64,000 nt of DNA, taken from contig OY769938.1 in the NCBI GenBank assembly GCA_963669295.1, positions 1,798,001 to 1,862,000 of the forward strand, read 5' to 3'. Positions 8,121 to 17,097 of this stretch are shown in pieces. The notes under the pieces were generated by a model. That model was given only the letters and a program-made list of their open reading frames with translations, was not told where the DNA came from and ran no database searches. The translations under genes and the position numbers were made by a program. This DNA comes from G963669295 sp963669295 (GTDB lineage: Bacteria > Bacteroidota > Bacteroidia > Flavobacteriales_D > CALLUQ01). How positions within the stretch are numbered: the stretch's first letter is position 1; each line of letters starts with the position of its first letter.

Positions 8121-8606
8121 TTATGCTGAAACAGGTAGTTGCCTGCTTTCGACTTGCTGGGGAAATACCTCGACTTCACATGACGTGGCTTTTAACAGCT
8201 TGGCCACCTCCTTTTGTGTAAACCCTTGTGGTATTGACTGGTTAAAGTTGGTTGGAATAATTGCCTTATAGATGCCTTTATCCTTTAGTTGACGCTTGTA
8301 TTCGGGAATAATTTCCCCCACGCGGAACTCATAGGCAAAAGGAATCCCAATCACTTTTTGATACTGCGTGTAGTTTTCCAGATAGTATTGTTTCCATTCA
8401 TCAACTTTCCAAAACACGTTATTCCATTCTTTGTTGACGTTTTTACGATAGTTCAGAATATTTTGACCTTTTATGGGGTCAACCCAAAAGGTAGTGAGCA
8501 ATACCAAAGAAGCATTTTCTTTTCGTGCTGTTTCAACCGCATGTACAAAAGCCAATTTGTTGTTGGCACTTGCTCGAAATGGGAAAAGTATCTTTTTGTT
8601 TTCCAC
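8121..8606 (-). CDS. Universal-stress-protein-like single-domain protein
   Basis: 161 residues. The opening KKILFPFR followed by a helix and the strand ASLVLLTTF is the Usp first beta-alpha-beta unit and matches the start of the 300-aa protein at 1274. The remainder is rich in Lys and aromatics. The C-terminal strand CEVEVFPQQ occupies the place of the last Usp strand. The G-x2-G-x9-G-S nucleotide motif is absent. The start is GTG (8604-8606). It is divergent from another Usp gene, with a 9-bp inverted repeat (8639-8669) between them, so shared regulation is likely. Confidence 0.6.
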   Translation of the reverse strand: MENKKILFPFRASANNKLAFVHAVETARKENASLVLLTTFWVDPIKGQNILNYRKNVNKEWNNVFWKVDEWKQYYLENYTQYQKVIGIPFAYEFRVGEIIPEYKRQLKDKGIYKAIIPTNFNQSIPQGFTQKEVAKLLKATSCEVEVFPQQVESRQLPVSA

Positions 8607-8638
8607 GGCTTTTTTTGTTGAGACGCAGCGATGGTAAT

Positions 8639-8669
8639 TTGGTCACACGAATGTGCCTTTTGTGACCAA
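8639..8669. promoter_or_regulatory. Inverted repeat between divergent Usp genes, candidate operator
   Basis: TTGGTCACA (8639-8647) and TGTGACCAA (8661-8669) are perfect complements with a 13-nt spacer. The element lies 33 bases upstream of the minus-strand Usp start and 60 upstream of the plus-strand one. The half-site TGTGACCA or TGTGACTA recurs at 401, 961 and 4782, each 45-70 bases before a start codon. Confidence 0.45.
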
Positions 8670-8728
8670 TTCACTCAACACCATCTCAACGAGAAAGAGA
8701 ATAACACTCAACAGTTAATGAATAGAAA

Positions 8729-9550
8729 ATGAAAACAATTTTAATTCCTACCGATTTTTCAAGAAATGCCAGAAGCGCAGCATTATATGCACTATCCATG
8801 TTCAATGAAAATGACCGATTTATTTTGCTTAACGCTTACAGCATGCCTGCGCACACCAGGGCCGGAATGTTGATTAATCTTGAGGATGAGTTGAAGCGTG
8901 ATGCTGTTGCCGAACTAAAAAAGGAACAACAGGAAATATTGGCAGAAGCTCAACGCCACGTGAATTTAGAAACCTATGCAGAAGCTGGCAGATTAACCAC
9001 TGTTGTTAGTTATATGGCAAACCGCGAAAAAGTAGATTATGTGGTGATGGGGACTAAAGGAGCAAGTAATGCAGTGGAAGGATTCATGGGTAGCAATGCT
9101 TATGATGTTATTTGCGATGTGAAGCGCCCTATAATTGCTGTCCCGGAATCGGCACACCACGTTACCATGAAGCAAGTCGTTTTTGCTGCTGACTTCAACC
9201 GCATTGATGACCGGTTGGTATTAAATCCCCTGGTAGATTTAGTAAACGATTATCAGGCAACCTTGCATGTTGTAAACGTTGTAGCACCTGATGCCAAAGA
9301 AGGAATTGAACAAACAATCGAGCGCATTCGACTTAAAAAGTACTTTCAGTTGGAGGCTTCAGGCTTCCATACCATAGTACACGAAAACGTGGCTACCGGT
9401 ATTGAAAGGTTTGCAGAAGAAGTACAGGCAGATTTGATTGTCATGTTGGCTCGTGAGAATGGATTTTTCGACAGGGTGTTTCAGAACAGTATTACAAGGA
9501 GAATGGCATTGTATACCAAAGTTCCGTTACTGGCGTTGCATGACCGTTAA
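8729..9550 (+). CDS. Universal stress protein, tandem domains, ATP-binding type
   Basis: 273 residues forming two Usp domains (1-140 and 145-273). The first starts MKTILIPTDFSRNARSAALYAL. It contains a full nucleotide motif near residues 107-122 (VMGTKGASNAVEGFMGS), matching G-x2-G-x9-G-S exactly, so ATP binding is predicted. The second (KQVVFAADFN onward) ends LIVMLARENGFFDRVF and SITRRMALYTKVPLLAL, which preserves the fold but not the glycines. Unlike the other two Usp-like proteins nearby, this one looks canonical. An inverted repeat lies about 60 bases upstream. Confidence 0.88.
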   Translation: MKTILIPTDFSRNARSAALYALSMFNENDRFILLNAYSMPAHTRAGMLINLEDELKRDAVAELKKEQQEILAEAQRHVNLETYAEAGRLTTVVSYMANREKVDYVVMGTKGASNAVEGFMGSNAYDVICDVKRPIIAVPESAHHVTMKQVVFAADFNRIDDRLVLNPLVDLVNDYQATLHVVNVVAPDAKEGIEQTIERIRLKKYFQLEASGFHTIVHENVATGIERFAEEVQADLIVMLARENGFFDRVFQNSITRRMALYTKVPLLALHDR

Positions 9551-9656
9551 TCATGTGTTTCCTCTGTTTCGTAACCATTTCGGCTCACAGCCGTAGACCA
9601 TTACCAGCTTACAATAAATCAAATAAAAAGAACGTTTGTGTATACCAATGTGTAAA

Positions 9657-9697
9657 CCAAAAAGAAAAGCCACTTACAACGATTTGTCATAAGTGGC
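9657..9697 (-). terminator. Terminator of the tRNA-Ala transcript
   Basis: GCCACTTA (9669-9676) pairs with TAAGTGGC (9690-9697). The A-rich run 9657-9668 gives a U-tract on the minus strand. It begins 15 bases beyond the tRNA 3' end. Confidence 0.75.
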
Positions 9698-9711
9698 TCA
9701 TTTTCAGGGAG

Positions 9712-9785
9712 TGGAGACGATGGGAGTCGAACCCACGACCTCTTGACTGCCAGTCAAGTGCTCTAGCCAACTGAGCTACATCCCC
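9712..9785 (-). tRNA. tRNA-Ala (anticodon GGC)
   Basis: Read on the minus strand, the 74-nt gene folds into a full cloverleaf. The acceptor stem GGGGATG pairs with CGTCTCC and includes the G3-U70 wobble that is the alanine identity element. The D-arm is GTAGCTCAGTTGGCTAGAGC, the anticodon stem-loop CTTGA-CTGGCAG-TCAAG (anticodon GGC), and the T-arm contains GTTCGAC. The discriminator is A. CCA is not encoded. The anticodon reads GCC and GCU codons. Confidence 0.95.
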
Positions 9786-9868
9786 AATATGTTTTGCTAC
9801 ACATTCCAACGTTTTGGAACAGCGGACTGCAAATTTATCAATATTTATAAAATGGCGAAAATTAAACT

Positions 9869-9895
9869 AAAAAAAGGGGCAATTGCTTGCCCCTT
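9869..9895 (-). terminator. Terminator of the 1625-aa T9SS protein gene
   Basis: AAGGGGCAA (9874-9882) pairs with TTGCCCCTT (9887-9895) around a TTGC loop, with a U-rich tract on the minus strand. A near-identical hairpin at 15063-15089, with one compensatory pair change, terminates the next paralog. Confidence 0.85.
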
Positions 9896-9915
9896 CTCTA
9901 TGGTTGTTTTTATGG

Positions 9916-12900
9916 TTATTGCTTCATTACTTTTCGTACCACCTGCTCTTCTCCACTCATCACATGAATGAAATACATGCCATTTTCTTCGTGGGTTAAG
10001 TCGATGCGCTGACGATGCGCACCACTTACATTTACTGTGGTGTGGTGTAGCAATCGGCCGCGAACGTCGGTTACTTTCACCTGTAGCTCACCGCTTAGAG
10101 CAGTTAGGACCTCCAACATAAACTCCCCTTCGGTTGGGTTCGGGTAAATGCTGATGCCTTGCTCCAGCCCTAAACCGGTAATGCCCACTTGCGTGCCTAC
10201 AATAAACGTTTCGGGCTGACTCACACATTGATTGGCATCGGTTACTGTTACCGTATAGCTACCAGCAGTTAATCCACTGATGTCTTCAGTCGTTTGTCCT
10301 CCTGGTGTCCAGGCAAAACTGTACGGGGTGGTGCCCCCTGTTACGGTGATGTCTACTGCACCATCGCCTCCTTGCATTTCGTCGGTAGTGCTACCGGTAA
10401 TGCCAAACGCTGCCGGCTCGCTAATGGTGGCCGAGGCGTTGACAACACATCCATTGGCATCAGTAACAGTTACGGTATAGCTACCAGCACATACATTCGA
10501 AATCGATGCAGTGGTTTGTCCTCCTGGACTCCATAAGTAAGTGTATGGAGGAGTTCCTCCAGTAGCTGTTGCTGTAGCAGCGCCATCGCACGTACCATTA
10601 CAAGAAGCATCGGTAGTGTTGATGGTAACTGTTGGGCCTCCGCTGTTGCCTACCGTTGCTAATGCTTGAGCAGTACATCCATTGGCATCGGTGACCGTAA
10701 CAGAGTAGGTCCCTGCTGCCAAATTGATAGCACATGCCGTGGTTTGATTCCCAGCACCAGCATCCCATAAGTAAGTATAAGGAGGCGTACCGCCTACAGC
10801 TGTTGCACATGCCTGACCATCGGCCTGGCCACAACTGGCATCAACAGTTGACATGTTTAATGTAATTCCTGTAGGCTCGTTTACCGTTACGGTAGCCTGG
10901 GCCGTACATCCATTGGCATCGGTTGCTGTTACCGAATAGCTGCCAGCACATACATTGTTGTGCGTGCCTCCACCGCCAAGTCCACCAGTCCATGAGTAGC
11001 TAAATGGTGGGGTACCGCCTGTTGCCAGGGCTGTTACACTACCATCACAAACACCGTTGCAACTGGCATCAATGGATGCTGCATTTAAGAAGATCGCCGC
11101 TGGTTCATTTACTGTTACACTGACTTGTGTAGTACACCCATTAGCGTCGGTTACGGTTACTGTGTAGCTACCAGCACAAACATTGTTGTGCGTACCTCCA
11201 CCACCAAGCCCACCAGTCCATGAGTAAGCATAAGGAGGAGTTCCACCCGATCCGCTTACGGTAACACTGCCATCACAAACACCATTGCAACTGGCATCGG
11301 TAGCCGAAGCACTGGCCGAAAGAGCTGATGGCTCATTCACGGTAACCTGCCCTTGAGCAGTACATCCGTTGGCATCAGTTACTGTTGCAGTATAGGTACC
11401 TGCACAAACATTGTTGTGGGTGCCTCCACCACCTAAACCACCCGTCCACGAGTAGGCATAGGGAGGCGTACCACCTGCACCAACCACACTAACACTGCCA
11501 TCGCAAACACCATTGCAACTGGCATCGGTTGATGAAATATTTAAGGTCACACCCGTAGGCTCGTTGATCACTACTGTGCTCACACCGGTACATCCATTAT
11601 CGTCGGTGACCGTTACGGTATAGGTGCCCGCGCACAAGTTGTTATGGGTGGCACCACCACCTACTCCATTATCCCAACTATAAGTATAAGGAGCCTGACC
11701 ACCTGCGCCACTGGCTGTAATGGTACCATCGCAAACACCATTGCAACTGGCATCAGTAGCCGAAGCGTTGGTGGTAATGGTGGGACAGCCACTGCTCACA
11801 CAAAACTGGTTGGTTTCTGAGTTGCCAAAGTCAGCGTTAGCAGCAATGGTTTGCGCCAATACATTGGCCTGATCGTCTTCAATGGTATAGCTTCCATCGG
11901 TAGTACACGAGCCGTATTGTGAGCCGTGCATACCATCGCCATAATCGTCGTAAATTACAAAGTCGTAGCACCCTACCGCTAAACATAGGTTTTCGGTAAT
12001 GGTGGCTTCATTGCCATAAGCATCTGGATCTGTTTGTTGGGCTATTTGTTGACCTCCTGGAGGTACAATACTGTTTCCACCTGAGGCCACTACTGTAGCA
12101 GTACCCTGATTCAAGATTTCCCAATACGTTTCGTATCCCCAGCAATCGGTGTTTACCGTCAAGGTAATCTGGCTTCCACTTGAAATGGTAAAGTTCGATG
12201 CATTGGCATCATTTCCTGTATTGCCGTCGGCATTGCCATTGGGGTTAGAGGTAGAGGCATTGAAGGTATGCGCACCAGGTGTTACCGCCATGGTAGGCAA
12301 GGTAACATTGGCTGTTGCTCCCGTGGTTAAGTTTCCGGTCCACGCAAATGTTTGGTTGGGCCCTCCATCCAAATCGTAATTGATGGTTACCGAGGTTAAA
12401 GGGTCGTTGCCATAGTTGCGCAACTCCACCTCTGGAGTAATGGAGGTAGCATTACATTCCGTGCTGCCATCCAGAGGAGTAATGATGTCGGAAATGCCCG
12501 CATCATCATCAATTACTACGGCATTGTAAGTGGCCGATGTCCATACACCGCGACCATAGGTACCTGCACGAATCAAACCGGCAGTAGCATTAATTTCTAA
12601 GTCGCGTACAATAACGTTGGGCAGCTGATTGTTGAATGGCAACCACGAACCACCGAGGTTATTGTCGGTATAATATACGCCAATGTCAAGGCCTACATAA
12701 ATGCCTCCATTGCTGCCTGCTTCATATTTAATGACATTACATGGCAGGTTGGGCAGGTTGTTAGAAACGTTGGTCCATGTGGCGCCACCATCGTTGGTAT
12801 AGGCCGCCTTGTTGCCTGCCGACCACCCTTCAATGGATACCCATATTTGATCGGGATCGGTGGGGTGAATATCGATGGAAGAAATGCCACTTTGATTGCC

Positions 12901-14793
12901 CAAAAACCCTGAAAGGTTGTTGGTAATATCGGTAAATGCTCCACCATTGTTAGTGGTTCTGTAGATAGACTGGTTGGTGCTCACCACAATGGTATTGGAG
13001 TTGCCCTGGTATACTTTTAGGTTTTTGATTTGTGCAGGAAAGTTAAAGGTAGACAACTGGTTCCACCCGGTACCGTAATCGTATTCGTGGAGGTCGTTGT
13101 AGCCTGCTACAATACGGTCGAGGTTAGGGTCAGCCTCCATAGGGGTAACCCACCTTCCTGATTCAGGACTACCAGCGTTGTTCAGGTTAAACCCTCCGTT
13201 GGTGCTGTAATACAACCCTCCAAATTGAATCATTCCAAAAATAAGGTCGGAGTTGTTAGGGTCTACCTGTCCTTCCATGCCATCAGCACCGTGGTAGCAC
13301 TTCCAGCTGCCATTGGTCCAGGCATAGCCGCCATTGTCTTGCAGTCCACCCGAAATGACATCGGGGTCGTTCTGAGAACCGCCAATGCGATAAAACTGTC
13401 CGATTTGCAATCCGGTAGTAAGGTCGGTAAAGTTATTGCCACCATTAGTAGAGCGGTAAATGCCTCCATCGCTACCACAGTAGATGCGGTTGCTAAAAGA
13501 GGTGAGGTAATGGATGTCGGCATGAGTATAGGCATTTCCTCCGGGGTTGTTCCAGTCGTTCAATTGCGAAAAACTGCTGCCTCCATTATTGGAGCGCCAC
13601 ACATTTAAGCACCCTGTAAACACCTGGTTGGCGTCTGTAGCCGATACAGCAATGGCCAAATCAAACCATGCCTGATTGGATTCCAGCACATCGGTATTGG
13701 TGTTTCTGGCACTAAAGCTCACTCCTGAGTTGGTAGAACGGTATACACCATTGTATCCCCATCCTCCATCGGCACTTAAAATGTATACATAGTTGTTGTT
13801 GGCAGGGGTTACTGCCATGGCCAGGCGACCCGAGCCATTGGGCAAGCCAGTGGCCGTGTTCCAGGTAGTTCCACTGTTGGTAGAGTAGTGAAACTCGTCT
13901 TCTGTTACGCCATATACAGTGGAAGGGGTTCCGGGCTTCAGTTTCACATCGTCGAAATTACCGCTGCGAATGTTGGTCCAGCTGGTACCACCATTGGTGG
14001 TTTTGAAAATCCCGGTGCTTCCAGCTACATACACCACGTTGGAGTTGGTGGGGTCAATCACAATTTTATTGGTGGTGTTGGCCGCAATGTTGCCAGTGTT
14101 GTTCCAGGTAGTACCTCCATCGGTCGATTTCATGACACCAACGCTATAGGTGTCTCCACCATCGGCATCTCCAGTAGAAATGTAAATGACGTTGGAGTTG
14201 TTGTAATCTACCGCAATGCCTGAAATGCCAATCACAGAAATATCATCCCCAATAGGGGTCCAGGTGGCGGCATTGTCGGTCGATTTCCAAATGCCTCCTG
14301 CCGGGGCACCAATGTAAATGGTGTTGGCATCATTCGGGTCTTCTACAATCACATTCACTCGTCCCTGACCGGGGCTCCACGAGCCGGTAGCATTGTGATC
14401 AAATGGACCAAGGGGAAGCCAGTTACCAGCACCACCGCCTCCACGTTGTACCATGTACTCGCGGTAGGCACGCATGCCGTCTTTGAACTTTGGGAACGAG
14501 CCATCGGGAAGGATGCGTCCTTCCCAAAAGTTTTCCCAGCGGTAAAACTGTTTCCAGCCTTTTCCGCGTACGTAGGGCTTACCATCCCATTCTTCATGGA
14601 AGGCTTCCTGTACTTCAAAAAAGTTAGCGTCGGGTTGCACCATCAAGGTGGCCCAATCTACTTGTTGATCTTGTAAATTGGTTTGGGCTAATGCCGAGAC
14701 AAAAAATAAAACAAAGGTCGAGAGCGCAAGCAGACCTCTTTTAAATACAGGCACATAAGGGCATGTGCGCCTGTTTAGCAGCTGAGTCTTCAT
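9916..14793 (-). CDS. T9SS-secreted adhesin-like protein: sortilin-like BNR, CARDB-like, seven SprB repeats, sorting domain
   Basis: 1625 residues. A signal peptide (about 1-37) is followed by a linker with the conserved EAFHEEWDGK and RGKGWKQFYRWENFW segments. Residues about 110-750 form a sortilin/Vps10-type beta-propeller with many Asp-box turns (STDGGTTW, TNGGTSW, TNDGGATW). A CARDB-like module starts near 762 (DDDAGISDII), a second module with CWGYETYW and DDYGDGM near 877, seven SprB-type repeats (C-N-G-V-C-D-G and PPY-Y-W, about 80 aa each) span about 1000-1530, and a type A sorting domain starting ISIYPNPTEGEF ends the protein. It should be exported through T9SS and anchored at the surface. 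SprB repeats suggest adhesion or gliding; the ligand is unknown. It is the first of four tandem paralogs and carries every module. Confidence 0.9.
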   Translation of the reverse strand: MKTQLLNRRTCPYVPVFKRGLLALSTFVLFFVSALAQTNLQDQQVDWATLMVQPDANFFEVQEAFHEEWDGKPYVRGKGWKQFYRWENFWEGRILPDGSFPKFKDGMRAYREYMVQRGGGGAGNWLPLGPFDHNATGSWSPGQGRVNVIVEDPNDANTIYIGAPAGGIWKSTDNAATWTPIGDDISVIGISGIAVDYNNSNVIYISTGDADGGDTYSVGVMKSTDGGTTWNNTGNIAANTTNKIVIDPTNSNVVYVAGSTGIFKTTNGGTSWTNIRSGNFDDVKLKPGTPSTVYGVTEDEFHYSTNSGTTWNTATGLPNGSGRLAMAVTPANNNYVYILSADGGWGYNGVYRSTNSGVSFSARNTNTDVLESNQAWFDLAIAVSATDANQVFTGCLNVWRSNNGGSSFSQLNDWNNPGGNAYTHADIHYLTSFSNRIYCGSDGGIYRSTNGGNNFTDLTTGLQIGQFYRIGGSQNDPDVISGGLQDNGGYAWTNGSWKCYHGADGMEGQVDPNNSDLIFGMIQFGGLYYSTNGGFNLNNAGSPESGRWVTPMEADPNLDRIVAGYNDLHEYDYGTGWNQLSTFNFPAQIKNLKVYQGNSNTIVVSTNQSIYRTTNNGGAFTDITNNLSGFLGNQSGISSIDIHPTDPDQIWVSIEGWSAGNKAAYTNDGGATWTNVSNNLPNLPCNVIKYEAGSNGGIYVGLDIGVYYTDNNLGGSWLPFNNQLPNVIVRDLEINATAGLIRAGTYGRGVWTSATYNAVVIDDDAGISDIITPLDGSTECNATSITPEVELRNYGNDPLTSVTINYDLDGGPNQTFAWTGNLTTGATANVTLPTMAVTPGAHTFNASTSNPNGNADGNTGNDANASNFTISSGSQITLTVNTDCWGYETYWEILNQGTATVVASGGNSIVPPGGQQIAQQTDPDAYGNEATITENLCLAVGCYDFVIYDDYGDGMHGSQYGSCTTDGSYTIEDDQANVLAQTIAANADFGNSETNQFCVSSGCPTITTNASATDASCNGVCDGTITASGAGGQAPYTYSWDNGVGGGATHNNLCAGTYTVTVTDDNGCTGVSTVVINEPTGVTLNISSTDASCNGVCDGSVSVVGAGGTPPYAYSWTGGLGGGGTHNNVCAGTYTATVTDANGCTAQGQVTVNEPSALSASASATDASCNGVCDGSVTVSGSGGTPPYAYSWTGGLGGGGTHNNVCAGSYTVTVTDANGCTTQVSVTVNEPAAIFLNAASIDASCNGVCDGSVTALATGGTPPFSYSWTGGLGGGGTHNNVCAGSYSVTATDANGCTAQATVTVNEPTGITLNMSTVDASCGQADGQACATAVGGTPPYTYLWDAGAGNQTTACAINLAAGTYSVTVTDANGCTAQALATVGNSGGPTVTINTTDASCNGTCDGAATATATGGTPPYTYLWSPGGQTTASISNVCAGSYTVTVTDANGCVVNASATISEPAAFGITGSTTDEMQGGDGAVDITVTGGTTPYSFAWTPGGQTTEDISGLTAGSYTVTVTDANQCVSQPETFIVGTQVGITGLGLEQGISIYPNPTEGEFMLEVLTALSGELQVKVTDVRGRLLHHTTVNVSGAHRQRIDLTHEENGMYFIHVMSGEEQVVRKVMKQ
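10200..11790 (-). repeat. Seven tandem SprB-type coding repeats (~240 bp each)
   Basis: Within the 1625-aa gene, seven units of about 80 codons carry the recurring segments DASCNGVCDGS, GGTPPY-YSW and AGTYTVTVTDANGC. Units 2-4 are closest to one another; unit 5 has lost the first Cys-pair spacing (DASCGQADGQ), and unit 7 (STTDEMQGGDGAVD) has lost the cysteines. The related gene at 17098 has five units. Confidence 0.85.
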
Positions 14794-15111
14794 GGGTATA
14801 ACGTGTTAAAAGTTTTGGGCCTTAAACGCACATTATAGGAATAATTTCCGACTTTCGCCAATCATTATTCCTGGTGCTGTTGTAATCTAAAATGCAATGG
14901 ATCGTGGCAGTAAGTTTATGCTTATTACTGAGAATCAAAAATAGAAGTCCCAAATAATTACAGTACCCAAAACTTCCTCGCCAACCCAAAAATTACTGAT
15001 TTACAACTCATTATGCCAAGAAAAATTTGTTGTCTGCTACGACGTTCAACCGACAACCACATAAAAAAAGGGGCAGTTGCCTGCCCCTTCTCTATGCTTG
15101 TTTTTTTACTG
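14794..15111. other. Intergenic region between T9SS paralogs
   Basis: 318 bases without a credible gene. It holds an 8-bp inverted repeat, GGAATAAT (14838-14845) and ATTATTCC (14864-14871), 45 bases upstream of the 1625-aa gene start, which could be an operator. It also holds the terminator of the next paralog at 15063-15089. Confidence 0.6.
15063..15089 (-). terminator. Terminator of the 623-aa T9SS protein gene
   Basis: AAGGGGCAG (15068-15076) pairs with CTGCCCCTT (15081-15089) around TTGC, with an A7 run giving the minus-strand U-tract. It is a duplicate of the hairpin at 9869-9895: the innermost A-T pair there is G-C here, so the pairing is conserved. Confidence 0.85.
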
Positions 15112-16983
15112 TTATTGCTTCATCACTTTTCGCACCACTTGTTCCTCTTCGTTCAGCACATGAATGAAATACATGCCCTTTTCTTCATGCGTTAAATCAA
15201 TTTGTTGGCGGTAGGCTCCGCTTACATTTACTGTTGAGTTGTAGACCAAACGGCCACGTACATCGGTGACTTTTATTTGCAATTCGCTGCTCAACGCTGT
15301 TAAAATTTCTAGTATAAACTCGCCCCTGGTGGGATTTGGGTAAATGCTGATCCCTTGCTCCAGCCCTATGCCGGCAATGCCTACTTGCGTGCCAGCACAA
15401 AACTGGTTCGTTTCGGAAACACCAAAATCAGCATCAAGAGCAATCATTTGTGCCAACACATTGCCCTGGCCATCTTCAATGATATAATTTCCATTAACAG
15501 TACACTGCACGTATTGCGACCCATACATGCCATCGCCATAATCGTCATAAATCACAAAGTCGTAACAACCTGTTGCCAAACATAGGTTTTCGGTAATAAT
15601 GGCTTCCGCGTCATAAGCTCCGGGGTCGGTTATCTGGGCAACTTGTTGCCCTCCAGGAGGCACAATGCTGTTTCCACCCGAGGCCACTACATTGGACGTA
15701 CCCTGATCTATAATTTCCCAATAGGTTTCATACGAATAGCAATCGGCATTTACTGTTAGGGTAATTGGATTTCCAACAGCACTACTAAAGTTCGAAGCGT
15801 TGGCATCGTTCCCTGCAAAGCCATCGACATTGCCATTGGGGTTAGCGGTAGCAACATTGAATGTATGTGCTCCGGTGGATATTGCCATAGTAGGCAAGAT
15901 AATGTTGGCCGTTGCCCCGATGGTTAAGTTTCCGACCCATGCATATGTTTGGTTCGGGCCACCATCCAAATCGTAGTTGATCGTTACCGAGGTTAAAGGG
16001 TCATTGCCATAGTTACGCAACGTTACTTCAGGGGTGATGGAAGTGGCATTGCACTCGTAACTCCCGTCCAGGGGGGTAATGATGTCGGAAATGCCAGCAT
16101 TATCACTAATGCCTAAACAAAACTGGTTGGTTTCGGAAATCTCAAAGTCGGCATTGGGAGCAATGGTTTGCGCCAACACATTCCCCTGGTCATCTTCAAT
16201 GGTATAGCTACCATTCGTATTACAACCCCAAATTTGCGACCCAAACATACCAGTAGCATCATCATCGTAAATCACAAAGTCGTAGCACCCTACTGCCGCC
16301 AAACAAACGTTTTCGGTGATGGTAGTTTCATCACCATAAGCTCCAGGGTCGTTTGCCTGAGCAACTTCTAGCCCTCCAGGAGGCACAATGCTGTTTCCAC
16401 CAGAAGCCACTATGTTGGTTGTACCATGGTCTAAAATTTCCCAGTAGGTTTCATACCCCCAGCAATCAGTATTTACTGTTAGAGTAATGGGGCTTCCAAC
16501 AGCATTGGTAAAGTTAGCAGCGTTGGCATCGTTCCCTGCATCGCTATCGGTATTCCCATTGGGGCTAGCTGTAGCAACATTAAACGTATGCGCTCCGATG
16601 GATACTGCCATAGTAGGTAAGGTAATGTTGGTCGTTGCTCCAGTTGTTAAATTTCCAACCCATGCATACGTTTGGTTGGGGCCTCCGTCCAGGTTGTAGT
16701 TGATGGTTACCGAGGTTAAAGGGTTATTGCCATAGTTGTGTAACGCTATTTCAGGAGTGATGGAAGTGGCATTGCACTCGGTACTTCCACCCTGGGGGGT
16801 AATGATGTCGGAAATGCCGGCATCATCGTCAAGCATCATGGCTGCCCAATCTGCTTGTTGGTCTAGTAAATTGGTTTGCGCTGATGCCGCAACAAAAAAT
16901 AAAACAAGCGCAGCAAAAAGCAACCCTCGTTTAAATACAGGCACATAAGCAGTGCTGCATCTAATAGCGTGTGATGTTTTCAT
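15112..16983 (-). CDS. T9SS-secreted paralog lacking propeller and SprB repeats
   Basis: 623 residues. A signal peptide (1-35) and the paralog-family start NLLDQQADWAAMM run directly into DDDAGISDIITP at residue 50. The roughly 700-residue propeller found in the 1625-aa paralog is missing at that junction. Two copies of the CARDB-like plus YETYW/DDYGDGM module pair follow (about 50-290 and 293-530), and then a type A sorting domain (ISIYPNPTRGEF to the C-terminal VRKVMKQ). The layout suggests internal deletion plus module duplication from a common ancestor. Its 3' 120 bases are almost identical to those of the next gene. It is probably a surface protein; function unknown. Confidence 0.88.
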   Translation of the reverse strand: MKTSHAIRCSTAYVPVFKRGLLFAALVLFFVAASAQTNLLDQQADWAAMMLDDDAGISDIITPQGGSTECNATSITPEIALHNYGNNPLTSVTINYNLDGGPNQTYAWVGNLTTGATTNITLPTMAVSIGAHTFNVATASPNGNTDSDAGNDANAANFTNAVGSPITLTVNTDCWGYETYWEILDHGTTNIVASGGNSIVPPGGLEVAQANDPGAYGDETTITENVCLAAVGCYDFVIYDDDATGMFGSQIWGCNTNGSYTIEDDQGNVLAQTIAPNADFEISETNQFCLGISDNAGISDIITPLDGSYECNATSITPEVTLRNYGNDPLTSVTINYDLDGGPNQTYAWVGNLTIGATANIILPTMAISTGAHTFNVATANPNGNVDGFAGNDANASNFSSAVGNPITLTVNADCYSYETYWEIIDQGTSNVVASGGNSIVPPGGQQVAQITDPGAYDAEAIITENLCLATGCYDFVIYDDYGDGMYGSQYVQCTVNGNYIIEDGQGNVLAQMIALDADFGVSETNQFCAGTQVGIAGIGLEQGISIYPNPTRGEFILEILTALSSELQIKVTDVRGRLVYNSTVNVSGAYRQQIDLTHEEKGMYFIHVLNEEEQVVRKVMKQ

Positions 16984-17097
16984 TGTTATTATTTGTTTAC
17001 GTTTTTAGGTATTCTTGTTATTTAAAAGGCCATAAATCATGGCTGTGATCTCATCATTTCTTTTTATGCCAAGCATCGGTAGAAGAGCAATTCGCTA

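Noticed and set aside
9553..9774. Plus-strand frame ending in RWESNPRPLDCQSSALAN
   Set aside because: It is the antisense translation of the tRNA-Ala gene, a well-known annotation artefact.
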